A stretch of 64,000 nucleotides of DNA, from the NCBI GenBank assembly GCA_947567595.1, contig CANOMQ010000013.1:1-64000 (forward strand), in the 5' to 3' direction. A program made the position numbers and the translations under genes. Position 1 is the stretch's first letter. The number at the start of each line of letters is the position of its first letter. The notes beneath the pieces were generated by a model, which searched no databases, was not told the DNA's origin, and was given only the letters and a program-made list of their open reading frames with translations. Source of the stretch: an uncultured Lachnospiraceae bacterium (GTDB lineage Bacteria > Bacillota > Clostridia > Lachnospirales > Lachnospiraceae). Positions 51,227 to 62,803 of this stretch are shown one piece after another.

Positions 51227-51736
51227 ATGGTTGAGAACATGAATGACAGTTATAAGGAATTGCTGGTAAAAAGGGAACGCGGGATTCAGGGAACCATCAT
51301 GCGGATTGTGTGTGTGGTGCCTACGGTGCTGCTTGCGTTTTTAATGCTTTCGGGAAATATGATTATTTTCCTTGCGGTGGTGGCACTGGGTGTCTTTGAT
51401 TATTTTGTGTTCCAGTGGACAGATGTGGAGTTTGAGTATCTTTATCTTGACAAGGAAATTACGGTGGACAAGGTTATGGCAAAGACAAGGAGAAAGCGTG
51501 CCGCGGTTTTGGACGTCAACAAGATTGAGATGATGGCTCCGCAAAATTCCAGCCAGCTTACCTATTATAAGAACAGGCAGGTGAAGACAACGGATTTGAG
51601 CGCAGGGCATGATCTTCCCGGCCAGAAGCTCTATATGGTGTATTATGAAGGAAATGAGTGCTATCTGCTCAACCTCGATGAGGACTTTGCAAAGACCGTC
51701 AAGGCAGTGGCTCCGCGCAAGGTTTATATGGAATAA
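51227..51736 (+). CDS. Conserved two-helix membrane protein (DUF6106-like)
   Basis: A 169-residue protein. Two hydrophobic helices (IVCVVPTVLLAFLML, IIFLAVVALGVFDYFVF) are followed by a soluble domain containing DVEFEYLYLDKEITVDKVM and ending in VAPRKVYME. I recall this layout from uncharacterised Lachnospiraceae proteins. The start is ATG 51227 with AAGGA; ATG 51239 is an alternative. Confidence 0.7.
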   Translation: MVENMNDSYKELLVKRERGIQGTIMRIVCVVPTVLLAFLMLSGNMIIFLAVVALGVFDYFVFQWTDVEFEYLYLDKEITVDKVMAKTRRKRAAVLDVNKIEMMAPQNSSQLTYYKNRQVKTTDLSAGHDLPGQKLYMVYYEGNECYLLNLDEDFAKTVKAVAPRKVYME

Positions 51737-51744
51737 TTTTAGGC

Positions 51745-53285
<1,541 letters not shown>

Positions 53286-53291
53286 AAAACG

Positions 53292-53317
53292 ACGCTGTCA
53301 CACAAACGTGGCAGCGT
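53292..53317 (+). terminator. Terminator after guaB
   Basis: ACGCTGTCAC (53292-53301) pairs with GTGGCAGCGT (53308-53317) with one G-U pair. It is followed by TTG rather than a long T-run, so termination may be partial. Confidence 0.6.
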
Positions 53318-53341
53318 TTGCATTGTAAGGGAGTAACTGTT

Positions 53342-53800
53342 ATGCAGTATGAGACGTACCACTTTTATGATGACGGGGTGGAGATGATGATACCGTTTGA
53401 CCTGAAGGAACAGCCGTCACAGTTTGGGGTTCAGAACAGCTTTGTTTCAGAGAACAGGAGGGTGGTGCTCAATGTTGCAAGGGGTAAGGACGGCATGACG
53501 CAGGCTCAGGTGGAGCTGCGCATGGACGCGTATTACAGGGAATTTGAGCAGGATGTGCCCGCGTTTGAGTGTCTGAAACGAAAGAAAAGGCAGTTTCTGG
53601 GCGAGTCGTTTGCTGATTTGCGTTATCGCTCCAATATGATGGGATATCAGTTTTACAATGCGTTTCTTTTAGGGATTTATGACAGCAGGGAGCTGATTGT
53701 GACAATGCAGAGTGTCGGGAATGAGGCAGCGGAGATTGAACATACATTCGATATGATTGCGGAGTCCATAAGGATTTTAAAGAAAGAAAAAAGTGCGTAG
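53342..53800 (+). CDS. Small soluble protein of unknown function
   Basis: A 152-residue protein from ATG 53342 (GGAG, nine bases). It alternates strands and one long C-terminal helix (EAAEIEHTFDMIAESIRIL), a layout reminiscent of DcrB/PsbP-type folds, although no motif proves it. There is no signal peptide. It lies between guaB and the 2-oxoacid oxidoreductase operon and may be read through from either. Confidence 0.65.
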   Translation: MQYETYHFYDDGVEMMIPFDLKEQPSQFGVQNSFVSENRRVVLNVARGKDGMTQAQVELRMDAYYREFEQDVPAFECLKRKKRQFLGESFADLRYRSNMMGYQFYNAFLLGIYDSRELIVTMQSVGNEAAEIEHTFDMIAESIRILKKEKSA

Positions 53801-53838
53801 CACAAATTTACGGATTTTGGCAGGAATGGAGGATTCAG

Positions 53839-54411
53839 ATGAAAGATACAGTGGAAATCAGATGGCACGGCAGAGGCGGACAGGGTGCAAAGACGGCGGC
53901 GCTTCTGCTTGCAGATGTGGCATTCAAGACGGGAAAATATGTACAGGGCTTCCCGGAGTACGGCCCCGAGCGAATGGGGGCGCCGATTACGGCGTACAAC
54001 CGGATTAGCAGTGAGCCGATTACGGTGCATTCGAATATTTATGAGCCGGATTATGTGGTCGTGGTAGATGAGAGCCTGTTGGAGAGCATTGATGTCACAA
54101 AGGGACTGAGCAAGGAGGGTGCGGTCATTATTAATTCGGAGCGCACAAAGGAAGAGCTTACGCCGTTTCTGCATGGCTACGAGGGCGCGGTGTATACGGT
54201 GGACGCGAAAGAAATTTCCATCAAGGCACTTGGAAAGAATTACCCGAACTCACCGATGCTTGCGGCGACGGTTGCCGTGTCAGGGATTATGGATAAGGCT
54301 GCGTTTTTGGGCGAGATGCGGGCGTCGTTTGAACACAAGTTTGCAAAAAAGCCCGAGGTGATTGACGGAAATATGCAGGCGCTTGAGATGGCTTTTCAGG
54401 AAGCGGTGTAG
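53839..54411 (+). CDS. porC: 2-oxoacid:ferredoxin oxidoreductase, gamma subunit
   Basis: A 190-residue subunit. RWHGRGGQGAKTAALLLADV and FPEYGPERMGAPITAYNRIS are the signature of the gamma subunit of pyruvate-type oxidoreductases. It is the first of four consecutive subunit genes (gamma, delta, alpha, beta), the order of archaeal-type and some clostridial enzymes. The enzyme decarboxylates a 2-oxoacid to acyl-CoA and reduces ferredoxin, which can feed hydrogenase. Confidence 0.92.
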   Translation: MKDTVEIRWHGRGGQGAKTAALLLADVAFKTGKYVQGFPEYGPERMGAPITAYNRISSEPITVHSNIYEPDYVVVVDESLLESIDVTKGLSKEGAVIINSERTKEELTPFLHGYEGAVYTVDAKEISIKALGKNYPNSPMLAATVAVSGIMDKAAFLGEMRASFEHKFAKKPEVIDGNMQALEMAFQEAV

Positions 54412-54431
54412 AAAGGAGCTTGGAAATCGGA

Positions 54432-54734
54432 ATGGAACGGATACAGGACAGAATTAATGAACAAAGCCCGTGGGAGCATATCACGGAGGGAAATAAAATT
54501 TTTGAGGCGGCGACCGCAAGGGAATTTTGTACGGGGGAATGGCGCACGTCAACACCCGTGTTTGAGCGGGAAAAGTGCAAGCAGTGCCTGCTGTGCGTGC
54601 CGGTCTGCCCGGACTCCTCAATTCCTGTAAGCGCGGGAAAGAGAGCGGATTTTGACTATGAGCACTGCAAGGGCTGCGGTATCTGCGCAAAGGTCTGCCC
54701 GTTTGGTGCAATTACGATGAGGGAGGGAAAGTAA
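54432..54734 (+). CDS. porD: 2-oxoacid:ferredoxin oxidoreductase, delta (ferredoxin-like) subunit
   Basis: A 100-residue subunit with two [4Fe-4S] motifs, CKQCLLCVPVCPD and CKGCGICAKVCPFGAI. It passes electrons from the catalytic core to ferredoxin. ATG 54432 is used; a TTG at 54420 is too close to the AAGGAG. The alpha-subunit ATG follows the stop directly. Confidence 0.92.
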   Translation: MERIQDRINEQSPWEHITEGNKIFEAATAREFCTGEWRTSTPVFEREKCKQCLLCVPVCPDSSIPVSAGKRADFDYEHCKGCGICAKVCPFGAITMREGK

Positions 54735-55937
54735 ATGGCAATCAGAGAACGTTTATCCGGCAATGAGGCGGTTGCATACGCAATCAAGCAGATTAATCCC
54801 GATGTAATGCCTGCGTTTCCGATTACGCCGTCAACGGAAATTCCGCAGTATGTTGCGACCTATATTGCAAATGGTGAGATCGATACGGAGTTTATCCATG
54901 TGGAGAGCGAGCACAGTGCGATGAGTGCGACAATCGGCGCCTCGGCGGCGGGGGCAAGGGCGCTTACGGCAACGTCCTCGTGCGGAATGGCGCTGATGTG
55001 GGAGGAGCTTTATGTGGCGGCTTCTGACAGGCTCCCGATTGTGCTTGCGCTTGTGAACAGGGCGCTTACGGGACCGATTAACATCAATGCCGACCATTCG
55101 GACAGTATGGGCGCAAGGGACAGTGGCTGGATACAGATTTACGCGGAGTCCAATCAGGAGGTCTATGATAATTTTATTCAGGCGTTTCCGATTGCGGAGC
55201 ATGAAAAAGTCCATCTTCCTGTCATGATTTGTCAGGACGGTTTTATCACAAGCCACGGCGTGGAAAACATCCTGCTTGTGGAAGATGACAAGGTAAAGGC
55301 GTTTGTGGGCGAGTATGAGCCCGAGCATTATCTGTTAAATCCGAATGAGAAGATGGCAGTAGGGCCTTATGCGGTGTCCAACTATTATATGGAAACAAAG
55401 CGTGCGCAGCGTCAGGCGATGCTTGAGGCAAGGCAGGTAATCCTTGACGTGGCGAAGAAATTCGAGGAAATGACAGGCAGGCATTATGCGTTTTTTGAGG
55501 AATACCGAATGGAGGACGCGGAGTATGCCGTTGTGATTATCGGCTCTGCGGCGGGAACGTGTAAGGCAGCGATTGAGCATATCAGAAGCACGACGGGGAA
55601 AAAGGTCGGGCTTGTGAAAATCAGGGTGTTCCGCCCATTCCCGGAGGAGGAGCTTGCCAAGGCGCTCGCACATGTGAAGGCGGTTGCGATTATGGACAGG
55701 AGCGAGATGTTTTCGGCAACCAGCGGACCGCTTGGCGCGGAGGTCAGGGCAGCGCTTTATCAGGCAAAGAGCAGTGTGGATACGGTCAACTACTTCTACG
55801 GGCTTGGCGGAAGGGATATCACGGTCGCCGATTTTGAGCAGGTGTATGAGAACCTTGAGAAGATGGCAAGGACACATGAGCCTGTCGGAATGTATGGCTA
55901 TATCGGGCTTCGCAGCGAGCAGGGCAAGGAGGTTTAA
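54735..55937 (+). CDS. porA: 2-oxoacid:ferredoxin oxidoreductase, alpha subunit (pyruvate type likely)
   Basis: A 400-residue subunit. The opening GNEAVAYAIKQINPDVM and AFPITPSTEIPQYV, the conserved TATSSCGMALMWEELYVAA and NRALTGPININADHSDSMGA segments are those of pyruvate:ferredoxin oxidoreductase. The latter resembles the pyruvate rather than the 2-ketoglutarate version. Substrate assignment remains inferred, and branched-chain 2-oxoacids (VOR) are the main alternative. Confidence 0.92.
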   Translation: MAIRERLSGNEAVAYAIKQINPDVMPAFPITPSTEIPQYVATYIANGEIDTEFIHVESEHSAMSATIGASAAGARALTATSSCGMALMWEELYVAASDRLPIVLALVNRALTGPININADHSDSMGARDSGWIQIYAESNQEVYDNFIQAFPIAEHEKVHLPVMICQDGFITSHGVENILLVEDDKVKAFVGEYEPEHYLLNPNEKMAVGPYAVSNYYMETKRAQRQAMLEARQVILDVAKKFEEMTGRHYAFFEEYRMEDAEYAVVIIGSAAGTCKAAIEHIRSTTGKKVGLVKIRVFRPFPEEELAKALAHVKAVAIMDRSEMFSATSGPLGAEVRAALYQAKSSVDTVNYFYGLGGRDITVADFEQVYENLEKMARTHEPVGMYGYIGLRSEQGKEV

Positions 55938-55943
55938 TTGGTT

Positions 55944-56882
55944 ATGGTACAGACAGCGTATAATTTCAAGGAAGTGATGAGTAAGCCGGAACGTCTTGCG
56001 CCGGGACATCGTATGTGTGCAGGCTGCGGCGGCACAATTACGGTCAGGAATGTGCTTCGGGCGCTTAAGGAAGGGGATAAGGCGGTCATTGGAAACGCGA
56101 CGGGCTGCCTTGAGGTTTCTTCCTATATGTATCCCTACACGGCATATGAGGACAGCTATATCCACAATGCGTTTGAAAACGCGGGTGCGACATTATCCGG
56201 CGTGGAGACGGCATACAATGTGCTGAAGAAAAAGGGAAAAATCAAGGATACCTATAAATTCATCACGTTTGGCGGCGATGGCGGTACATATGATATTGGT
56301 TTCCAGTCGCTTTCGGGTGCGATGGAGCGCGGGCATGATATGGTGTATGTGTGCTATGACAATGGCGCGTACATGAATACAGGCACGCAGCGTTCTTCCG
56401 CGACACCACAGTTTGCGGACACGACGACGACGCCGGCGGGGAGCGTTTCGGCTGGAAAGGTGCAGATTCGGAAGGATTTGGCGGCAATTATTGCGGAGCA
56501 TCATGTGCCGTATGTCGGGCAGACGACGTTTACCTCCAATTTCAAGGATTTGTATACAAAGGCGCAGAAGGCAATCTATACACCGGGTGCGGCGTTCTTG
56601 AATGTCATGTCGCCATGTCCGAGGGGCTGGGGGTATGAGACAAGCGAGCTGATGAATATCTGCAAGCTTGCCATTGATACCTGCTACTGGCCGTTGTTTG
56701 AGGTGATAGACGGGCAGTGGATTTTAAGCTATGAGCCGAAAAAGAAGCTGCCGATTGAGGAGTTCTTAAAACCGCAGAGGCGTTTCCGGCATTTGTTCAA
56801 GAAGGAGAATGAGGAGCTGATTGGGCTGTTTCAGGAGGAAGTGGACAGACGCTGGGAGGAGTTGAAAAACAGGTGTAATTAA
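55944..56882 (+). CDS. porB: 2-oxoacid:ferredoxin oxidoreductase, beta (TPP-binding) subunit
   Basis: A 312-residue subunit. The cluster-binding Cys pair is in HRMCAGCGGTITVRN. The thiamine diphosphate motif is GGDGGTYDIGFQSLSGAMER with YDNGAYMNTG closing it. ATG 55944 is preferred; a TTG two codons earlier is in frame. It completes the enzyme, and a terminator at 56893 ends the operon. Confidence 0.93.
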   Translation: MVQTAYNFKEVMSKPERLAPGHRMCAGCGGTITVRNVLRALKEGDKAVIGNATGCLEVSSYMYPYTAYEDSYIHNAFENAGATLSGVETAYNVLKKKGKIKDTYKFITFGGDGGTYDIGFQSLSGAMERGHDMVYVCYDNGAYMNTGTQRSSATPQFADTTTTPAGSVSAGKVQIRKDLAAIIAEHHVPYVGQTTFTSNFKDLYTKAQKAIYTPGAAFLNVMSPCPRGWGYETSELMNICKLAIDTCYWPLFEVIDGQWILSYEPKKKLPIEEFLKPQRRFRHLFKKENEELIGLFQEEVDRRWEELKNRCN

Positions 56883-56892
56883 ATAAGACGTA

Positions 56893-56928
56893 AAAATGCA
56901 GGCTGTGATAAAAATCAGCCTGCATTTT
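56893..56928 (+). terminator. Bidirectional terminator after porB
   Basis: AAAATGCAGGCTG (56893-56905) pairs with CAGCCTGCATTTT (56916-56928). Both ends carry A or T runs. The stop codon of the opposite gene (56927-56929) lies in the stem. Confidence 0.85.
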
Positions 56929-57508
56929 ATGTTTCCTGCTCCTGCTCGACCTGCCTGCGCACTGCTTCGATTTCCGCCTGCTTTTTTGCCTCGTCCTCCG
57001 CGGCCTCCCGCAGCAGCCGTTCATAGATGGCATTTGCCTCTTTCACGATATCGTCCTGCTCCGGTGGGAGAACTACGTCAAGGTTCTCTTTTTTTTTTAA
57101 CGACTCCGGCTCATCGGCATCATTGCCTAAGAGGAGCGAGTCAACCGTGTTCTGGTTATTGGATATGCTCAAAATCGCGTTCAGGGCTTCCTTTGTCTGA
57201 TCGTCAACAGGTCCTTTCCCGTAGAGACCGGAGTAAGAGCCTGTGGTAGCATTGTAGGCAGAGTCATCTAAGCCGCTGTCAGGGCTTTGACCGACTGCCT
57301 GCGGTTTGTAGGCAGAAGCGTTTTCTTGTTCTTTTTCCTTTTGCTCGAGCGCAAGCTTTTCTTTTTTTAGCGCCTCTTTTCGCTCAGCCTCTTTTCGTTC
57401 TGCCTTGGTAGGCCATACGCGGACAACCTCGGGGTTGTACGAAACCAGCCACCATTTAATCACATGTGGATAATATTTTTTTAAGAAATATGCTGTTGTT
57501 GCATCCAT
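56927..57508 (-). CDS. Charged coiled-coil protein of unknown function
   Basis: A 193-residue protein from ATG 57508; its ribosome binding site is weak (AGATGG at distance). A hydrophobic, Tyr/Trp-rich start (YFLKKYYPHVIKWWLVSY) is followed by a Lys/Glu helix (residues 33-65). A Ser/Gly-rich linker, SGLYGKGPVDDQTKEALNAI and a second acidic helix complete it. There is no signal peptide. No family was recognised. Confidence 0.65.
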   Translation of the reverse strand: MDATTAYFLKKYYPHVIKWWLVSYNPEVVRVWPTKAERKEAERKEALKKEKLALEQKEKEQENASAYKPQAVGQSPDSGLDDSAYNATTGSYSGLYGKGPVDDQTKEALNAILSISNNQNTVDSLLLGNDADEPESLKKKENLDVVLPPEQDDIVKEANAIYERLLREAAEDEAKKQAEIEAVRRQVEQEQET

Positions 57509-57691
57509 AATTATTTTGCACCATCTTTCATGCCATTTTCGGCAAAAAATTACACACACCTATTATAGCATATATTGTCTAAAAACGATACAAAAAATAA
57601 AAAATTCTATCCATATTTTACGTCTTTTTGTGCTATGCCTTCCCTAAATTCTAAATTTGAAATAAAAAATGTTATAAAAGTATAAACTAAA

Positions 57692-57719
57692 TTGACAAAT
57701 TACGAAATGGTGTTATATT
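57692..57719 (+). promoter_or_regulatory. Promoter of clpB
   Basis: TTGACA (57692-57697), 16-base spacer, TATATT (57714-57719). No CIRCE or CtsR heptad repeat was seen near it. Confidence 0.7.
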
Positions 57720-57765
57720 AGATGTAGAACAGATAAAACAAAAAGAATCGAAGGAGGAAGGCGTT

Positions 57766-60360
57766 ATGAATATTCAGAAATTTACACAAAAGTCGATTGA
57801 AGCAGTCAACACCTGCGAGAAGCTTGCGATGGAATATGGCAATCAGGAGCTAGAGCAGGAGCACCTTCTGTATGCGCTTTTGACGATAGACGACAGCTTG
57901 ATTTTAAAGCTTGCGGAAAAAATGGAAATCAATACGGAATATTTTTTGGAGCGTGCGAGAAAAGCGATTGAAAAGCGCGTGAAGGTACAGGGCGGGCAGA
58001 TTTATGTCGGGCAGTATTTAAACAAGGTGCTAATCAGCGCGGAGGACGAGGCGAAGCGCATGGGGGACGAGTATGTTTCGGTAGAACATCTGTTTCTTGC
58101 AATGCTGCAAAGCCCGAACAAGGAAATCAAGGAGATTTTCCGCGAGTACGGTATCACAAGGGAGCGGTTTTTAAAGGCGCTTTCGCAGGTCCGGGGCAAT
58201 CAGAAGGTTGTGAGCGATAACCCGGAGGCGACGTATGACACGCTGGAAAAATACGGGCAGGACTTGGTGGAAAAGGCGAGAAACCAAAAGCTGGACCCCG
58301 TTATCGGGCGTGACAATGAAATCAGGAACATTATCCGTATTTTATCAAGAAAGACGAAAAACAATCCGGTCTTGATTGGCGAACCGGGCGTTGGCAAAAC
58401 GGCTGTGGTGGAAGGACTGGCGCAGCGGATTGTGCGGGGGGACGTGCCGCAGGGGTTAAAGGACAAAAAGATTTTTTCGCTGGACATGGGTGCGCTTGTG
58501 GCGGGTGCGAAGTACCGCGGCGAGTTTGAGGAACGCCTGAAGGCAGTGCTTGAGGACGTGAAAAACAGCGACGGGCAGATTATCCTGTTCATTGACGAGC
58601 TGCACACGATTGTGGGCGCGGGAAAGACGGACGGCGCAATGGACGCGGGCAACATGCTAAAGCCAATGCTTGCAAGGGGCGAGCTGCACTGTATCGGTGC
58701 GACGACGCTCGACGAGTACCGCCAGTATATCGAGAAGGACGCGGCGTTGGAGCGGCGGTTCCAGCCTGTGATGGTCAATGAGCCGACGGTGGAAGACACG
58801 ATTAGTATTTTAAGGGGCTTGAAGGAGCGCTATGAGGTGTTTCACGGCGTAAAAATCATGGACAATGCGCTTGTGAGCGCGGCGGTGCTTTCCAACCGTT
58901 ACATTACCGACCGTTTTTTGCCGGATAAGGCGATTGACCTTGTGGACGAGGCGTGTGCCCTGATTAAGACGGAGCTTGATTCCATGCCGGCGGAGCTTGA
59001 CGAGCTGCAGCGAAGGATTATGCAGATGGAGATTGAGGTTGCCGCGCTAAAAAAGGAGGAGGACCGGCTGAGCGCGGAGCGTCTTGAGGCATTGCAGGCA
59101 GAGCTTGCGGAGCAGAAGGCGGAGTATGACAACCGCAAGGCGCAGTGGGACAACGAGAAATCCTGCGTGGAAAAGCTTTCCAAGTTAAGGGAGGATATTG
59201 AGGACTTAAACAATCAGATACAGATTGCCCAAAGGGAGGGAAATCTTGAGAAGGCGGCGGAATTAAGCTATGGAACGCTTCCGCAGTTAAAAAAGCAGTT
59301 AGAGGCAGAAGAGCAGGCGGCAGGCGCGCGCGAAATGCGGCTTGTGCACGAGAGTGTTTCGGAGGAGGAGATTGCAAGGATTATCTCGCGCTGGACAGGA
59401 ATTCCCGTGACAAAGCTAAACGAGAGCGAGCGCAACAAGACGCTTCACCTTGACGAGGAGCTTCATAAACGCGTTGTGGGACAGGATGAGGGCGTCACAA
59501 AGGTTACGGAGGCGATTATCCGTTCGAAGGCGGGGATTAAAGACCCCGAAAAGCCGATTGGTTCGTTCCTGTTTTTAGGACCTACGGGTGTCGGAAAGAC
59601 GGAGCTTGCAAAGGCGCTTGCGGCATCGCTGTTTGACGATGAGTCAAATATGGTGCGGATTGACATGAGTGAGTATATGGAGAAGCATTCCGTTTCAAGG
59701 CTGATTGGGGCGCCTCCCGGATATGTCGGATATGACGAGGGCGGACAGCTTACGGAGGCGGTGCGCAGGAAGCCGTATAGTGTTGTGCTGTTTGACGAGG
59801 TGGAAAAGGCGCATCCTGATGTGTTTAATATTCTGCTGCAAGTGCTTGACGATGGGCGTATTACCGATTCGCAGGGGCGTACTGTGGATTTTAAGAATAC
59901 GATATTGATTATGACCTCTAATATCGGGGCGCAGTATCTGCTTGAGGGCATTGACGAGGGCGGCAATATCAGCGAACAGGCACAGGAGCTGGTGATGGGA
60001 GAGCTTCGCGCGCATTTTCGACCGGAATTTCTGAACCGGTTGGACGAAACGATTTTGTTTAAGCCGCTTACGAAGGACAATATCGGCGGTATTATCAAGC
60101 TGATTTTGGCAGATTTAAACAGAAGGCTTGCAGACAGGGAGCTTTCGATTGAGCTGACCGGCCGTGCGCAGGGCTATATTGTGGAAAACGGGTATGATCC
60201 GGTATATGGCGCAAGACCGTTGAAGCGGTATATCCAAAAATATGTGGAGACACTCGCGGCAAAGCTTATTCTGTCAGATCAGGTCAGGACAGGAGATGTC
60301 ATACAGATTGATTTGAATGAGCGCGGTGATGCATTGGAGGCTTTGGTAAAAGGAGAATAA
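57766..60360 (+). CDS. clpB: ClpB disaggregase (Hsp100 AAA+ ATPase)
   Basis: An 864-residue chaperone that, with DnaK, resolves protein aggregates. N-terminal repeats occupy residues 1-150. The first AAA+ module has GEPGVGKTA and [12 protein letters not shown]. The full-length coiled-coil middle domain (residues 405-525) separates it from ClpC. The second AAA+ module has GPTGVGKTE and [13 protein letters not shown]. There is no ClpP-docking loop pattern. AAGGAGG precedes the ATG. Confidence 0.96.
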   Translation: MNIQKFTQKSIEAVNTCEKLAMEYGNQELEQEHLLYALLTIDDSLILKLAEKMEINTEYFLERARKAIEKRVKVQGGQIYVGQYLNKVLISAEDEAKRMGDEYVSVEHLFLAMLQSPNKEIKEIFREYGITRERFLKALSQVRGNQKVVSDNPEATYDTLEKYGQDLVEKARNQKLDPVIGRDNEIRNIIRILSRKTKNNPVLIGEPGVGKTAVVEGLAQRIVRGDVPQGLKDKKIFSLDMGALVAGAKYRGEFEERLKAVLEDVKNSDGQIILFIDELHTIVGAGKTDGAMDAGNMLKPMLARGELHCIGATTLDEYRQYIEKDAALERRFQPVMVNEPTVEDTISILRGLKERYEVFHGVKIMDNALVSAAVLSNRYITDRFLPDKAIDLVDEACALIKTELDSMPAELDELQRRIMQMEIEVAALKKEEDRLSAERLEALQAELAEQKAEYDNRKAQWDNEKSCVEKLSKLREDIEDLNNQIQIAQREGNLEKAAELSYGTLPQLKKQLEAEEQAAGAREMRLVHESVSEEEIARIISRWTGIPVTKLNESERNKTLHLDEELHKRVVGQDEGVTKVTEAIIRSKAGIKDPEKPIGSFLFLGPTGVGKTELAKALAASLFDDESNMVRIDMSEYMEKHSVSRLIGAPPGYVGYDEGGQLTEAVRRKPYSVVLFDEVEKAHPDVFNILLQVLDDGRITDSQGRTVDFKNTILIMTSNIGAQYLLEGIDEGGNISEQAQELVMGELRAHFRPEFLNRLDETILFKPLTKDNIGGIIKLILADLNRRLADRELSIELTGRAQGYIVENGYDPVYGARPLKRYIQKYVETLAAKLILSDQVRTGDVIQIDLNERGDALEALVKGE

Positions 60361-60374
60361 AATAACATGGAAAT

Positions 60375-60412
60375 AAAAATAACGCACGGTTCTGAAATGT
60401 GCGTTATTTTTT
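60375..60412 (+). terminator. Terminator after clpB
   Basis: AAAAATAACGCAC (60375-60387) pairs with GTGCGTTATTTTT (60399-60411). A and T runs on both sides let it also serve the opposite SGNH hydrolase gene. Confidence 0.85.
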
Positions 60413-60428
60413 GTAAGTCTGTTGTAAT

Positions 60429-61331
60429 TTAGATGATTATCGCATGTCTTAACAAAAAGTCCTTCCAAATCGGATAATACTGCGCCCGGATATGTACCTG
60501 ATCCCACGTATAATCTGAAACCAAGGAGCCGTCCGCGCAAAGGCTGCTTTCATTAATATCAATATAAAAGATATCCTTTTGGTTGGCGAGCGTGGAAATC
60601 AGCCTGTTCCTTGCGGAAATGTTTTCATTTGTAATGTTTTCATCTTCACTGGACTTGCTTTCCGTCACAAGCAGGTTTCCCTGTATGAAAATCAGCGCGT
60701 CAGGCTGGAGATTACGGATATCCGTTACGACCTCCTTGTACTGCTCAAAAAAGGTCTCCGGCGTGCCCGTGCCGCACTCGTTGATGCCGACCATAAGGTA
60801 AATCTTTGAGAACTCCTGTTCCGACAAAATTTCCCGTATGGTCTTTTTTTCGCCCTCGTAAGGGAATTTTTTCTTATCATAATCGTAAATGGAAAGGGAA
60901 TTTTTGCATAAAAAGGTAGCGTCTTCTATACCGGAATACTGGCTGATTCCAACCGTGCGGGAGTCGCCGATAAAGCAGGCGTCCTTAAAATAATTGTCAT
61001 CAGCGGTTGTAAAGTTATATGTTTTGATACTGGTGGACATTGCCTCCACCGCCGAAAGATCCGTCTCGCTGATGCGAAAGGCAATGTTGCCCAAAAGCAG
61101 GGAATCATTGTCGATAAAGGACGCCGATACAAATGCCCTGCTGCCAAAAAGCTCCGATAGATATGTGCCGTCATGGATTGCCTTCATCGCCGTGACAAGC
61201 GGAATGTTTGGAACGGTATACGTCTCAGCGTTGTTATAGTACAACGCATTCCAGCGTGTTCCAAGCAGACTGAAAGCCAGTGCCGATATGACAATCAATG
61301 AAAGGAGCGCATAATTTTTTCTGTCACTCAT
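60429..61331 (-). CDS. Membrane-anchored SGNH/GDSL hydrolase
   Basis: A 300-residue protein from ATG 61331 (GGAGG 11 bases upstream; the earlier ATG is part of that site). One N-terminal membrane helix exposes an SGNH domain with the nucleophile in CFIGDSRTVGI, the block III Asn in MVGINECG and the Asp/His pair in YTWDQVHIRAQYY. It follows the MBOAT gene in the same direction (53 bases). Together they suggest O-acylation or de-acylation of an extracellular polymer. Confidence 0.86.
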   Translation of the reverse strand: MSDRKNYALLSLIVISALAFSLLGTRWNALYYNNAETYTVPNIPLVTAMKAIHDGTYLSELFGSRAFVSASFIDNDSLLLGNIAFRISETDLSAVEAMSTSIKTYNFTTADDNYFKDACFIGDSRTVGISQYSGIEDATFLCKNSLSIYDYDKKKFPYEGEKKTIREILSEQEFSKIYLMVGINECGTGTPETFFEQYKEVVTDIRNLQPDALIFIQGNLLVTESKSSEDENITNENISARNRLISTLANQKDIFYIDINESSLCADGSLVSDYTWDQVHIRAQYYPIWKDFLLRHAIII

Positions 61332-61384
61332 AAAGAAAGCTGCCTCCATTAAACCTAAAATCTAAAAATAAAATCCAAATCTGT

Positions 61385-62803
61385 TTAAAACCGGAAATAT
61401 AAAAACGGGTTGTTAATGCCGATGGCTAATAAATATACAGCGTACCAAAATACCGCCAGCAGCAGGATAATGCCAAGTGCCTTGTCGCGTACCTTCTCAA
61501 ACAGCTTCATAGGAGAACTGAGAGAAAAAATAACACTTGCTATCAACAGTGGTGCATAAATCTCCAAAAGTCTCCAAAAATCAGTCAGCGGAGCAGCCTG
61601 CACACCGCTAAAGAACGGAAACATTTTGAGTAAATAGACACGCAGCTCGGAAAAATCGGTTATGGCAAAAATAATCCAGCTTACCGGAATATAGAGCATG
61701 ACATACAAATGCGACAAAAGCCATGCGACAATGTTGTTCCCGTTTAAAAACCGGAGTGTAATCGTCTTTTCAATCACTAAAAGGACAAAAATCAGAAGTC
61801 CCCACAGCACAAAATTCCATGCCGCCCCATGCCAGAAGCCGACGAGCAGCCACACGACAAACAGGTTTGCGATGGTGCGAAGTGTCCCTTTGCGGTTTCC
61901 GCCAAGCGGAATGTAGACATATTCGCGAAACCACGAGCCAAGCGTGATATGCCAGCGCCGCCAAAATTCCGTGACGCTCCTTGCCGTGTAAGGATAGCGG
62001 AAGTTTTCCGGCATCGTAAAGCCAAGCATATCGCCCAAGCCGATTGCCATCACCGAATATCCCCAAAAATCAAAATAAAGCTGCATCGAGTAGGCAAAGG
62101 CGCCAAGCCATGCAAGCGGTGTGGAAATACTCTCAAAGCCGATAGTACACACCTCGTTCCAAAGCGTACCGATGCGGTTTGCGATAATGACCTTGTAACC
62201 AAGCCCGATGATAAAGGTCTTTAGCCCGCGGTCAATGTTCTCAATCGATATCTTTCGTTCCTTCAGGGACTCTGAAATATCAGAGTACACGACAATCGGC
62301 CCCGCAATGAGCTGCGGAAACATACATATGTACGCACCAAGGCTGACAATGGATTTGTCTGCCTTGACCTTATCGCGGTATACGTCAATGATATAGGACA
62401 CAATCTGAAACGTATAAAAGCTAATCCCAAGTGGCAAACTAACATTGAGCCTGAAAAACTGCCAGTGAATGCCGCACACCTTAAGGAGCAGGTTGATATT
62501 TTCCAAAAAGAAGTTTGCGTATTTAAAAAAAAGCAGCAAGCCAAAATTATATAAAAGTGCAATCCAAAACAAAAAGAGCCGTTCCGCCCTGCCCCTTTTA
62601 TACCTTGCAATGCCAAGACCAAACAGGTAATTGAGCACGGTCGAGGCAAAGATTAAAAGGATATAAAAAGGCTCGCCAAAGCTGTAAAACAACAGACTGC
62701 CCAAAAAAAGCAGGGTGTTTTTACTTTTTGCGGGTACACAATAATATAACGCCAAAAAGGCGGGAAGAAAAGCAAAAATAAAAGAAAGACTGCTGAAAAC
62801 CAT
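61385..62803 (-). CDS. MBOAT-family membrane O-acyltransferase (AlgI/DltB-like)
   Basis: A 472-residue protein with about ten membrane helices. The family core SVTEFWRRWHITLGSWFREY, YIPLGGNRKG and the catalytic His segment GFWHGAAWNFVLWG are present. AlgI-type members transfer acetyl groups across the membrane to alginate, peptidoglycan or other envelope glycans. DltB would be accompanied by dltA, dltC and dltD, which are absent, so the AlgI/PatA-like role is more likely. A TATAAT box lies upstream on the minus strand near 62887. Confidence 0.92.
   Translation of the reverse strand: MVFSSLSFIFAFLPAFLALYYCVPAKSKNTLLFLGSLLFYSFGEPFYILLIFASTVLNYLFGLGIARYKRGRAERLFLFWIALLYNFGLLLFFKYANFFLENINLLLKVCGIHWQFFRLNVSLPLGISFYTFQIVSYIIDVYRDKVKADKSIVSLGAYICMFPQLIAGPIVVYSDISESLKERKISIENIDRGLKTFIIGLGYKVIIANRIGTLWNEVCTIGFESISTPLAWLGAFAYSMQLYFDFWGYSVMAIGLGDMLGFTMPENFRYPYTARSVTEFWRRWHITLGSWFREYVYIPLGGNRKGTLRTIANLFVVWLLVGFWHGAAWNFVLWGLLIFVLLVIEKTITLRFLNGNNIVAWLLSHLYVMLYIPVSWIIFAITDFSELRVYLLKMFPFFSGVQAAPLTDFWRLLEIYAPLLIASVIFSLSSPMKLFEKVRDKALGIILLLAVFWYAVYLLAIGINNPFLYFRF

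Noticed and set aside
53286-53341. Purine riboswitch around guaB
   Set aside because: The hairpin here follows guaB and the guaB leader (51774-51830) shows no purine-aptamer core, so it is treated as a plain terminator.
55335-56165. Minus-strand open frame (276 codons) opposite porA and porB
   Set aside because: Shadow of confident genes, no start signal and no recognisable domain.
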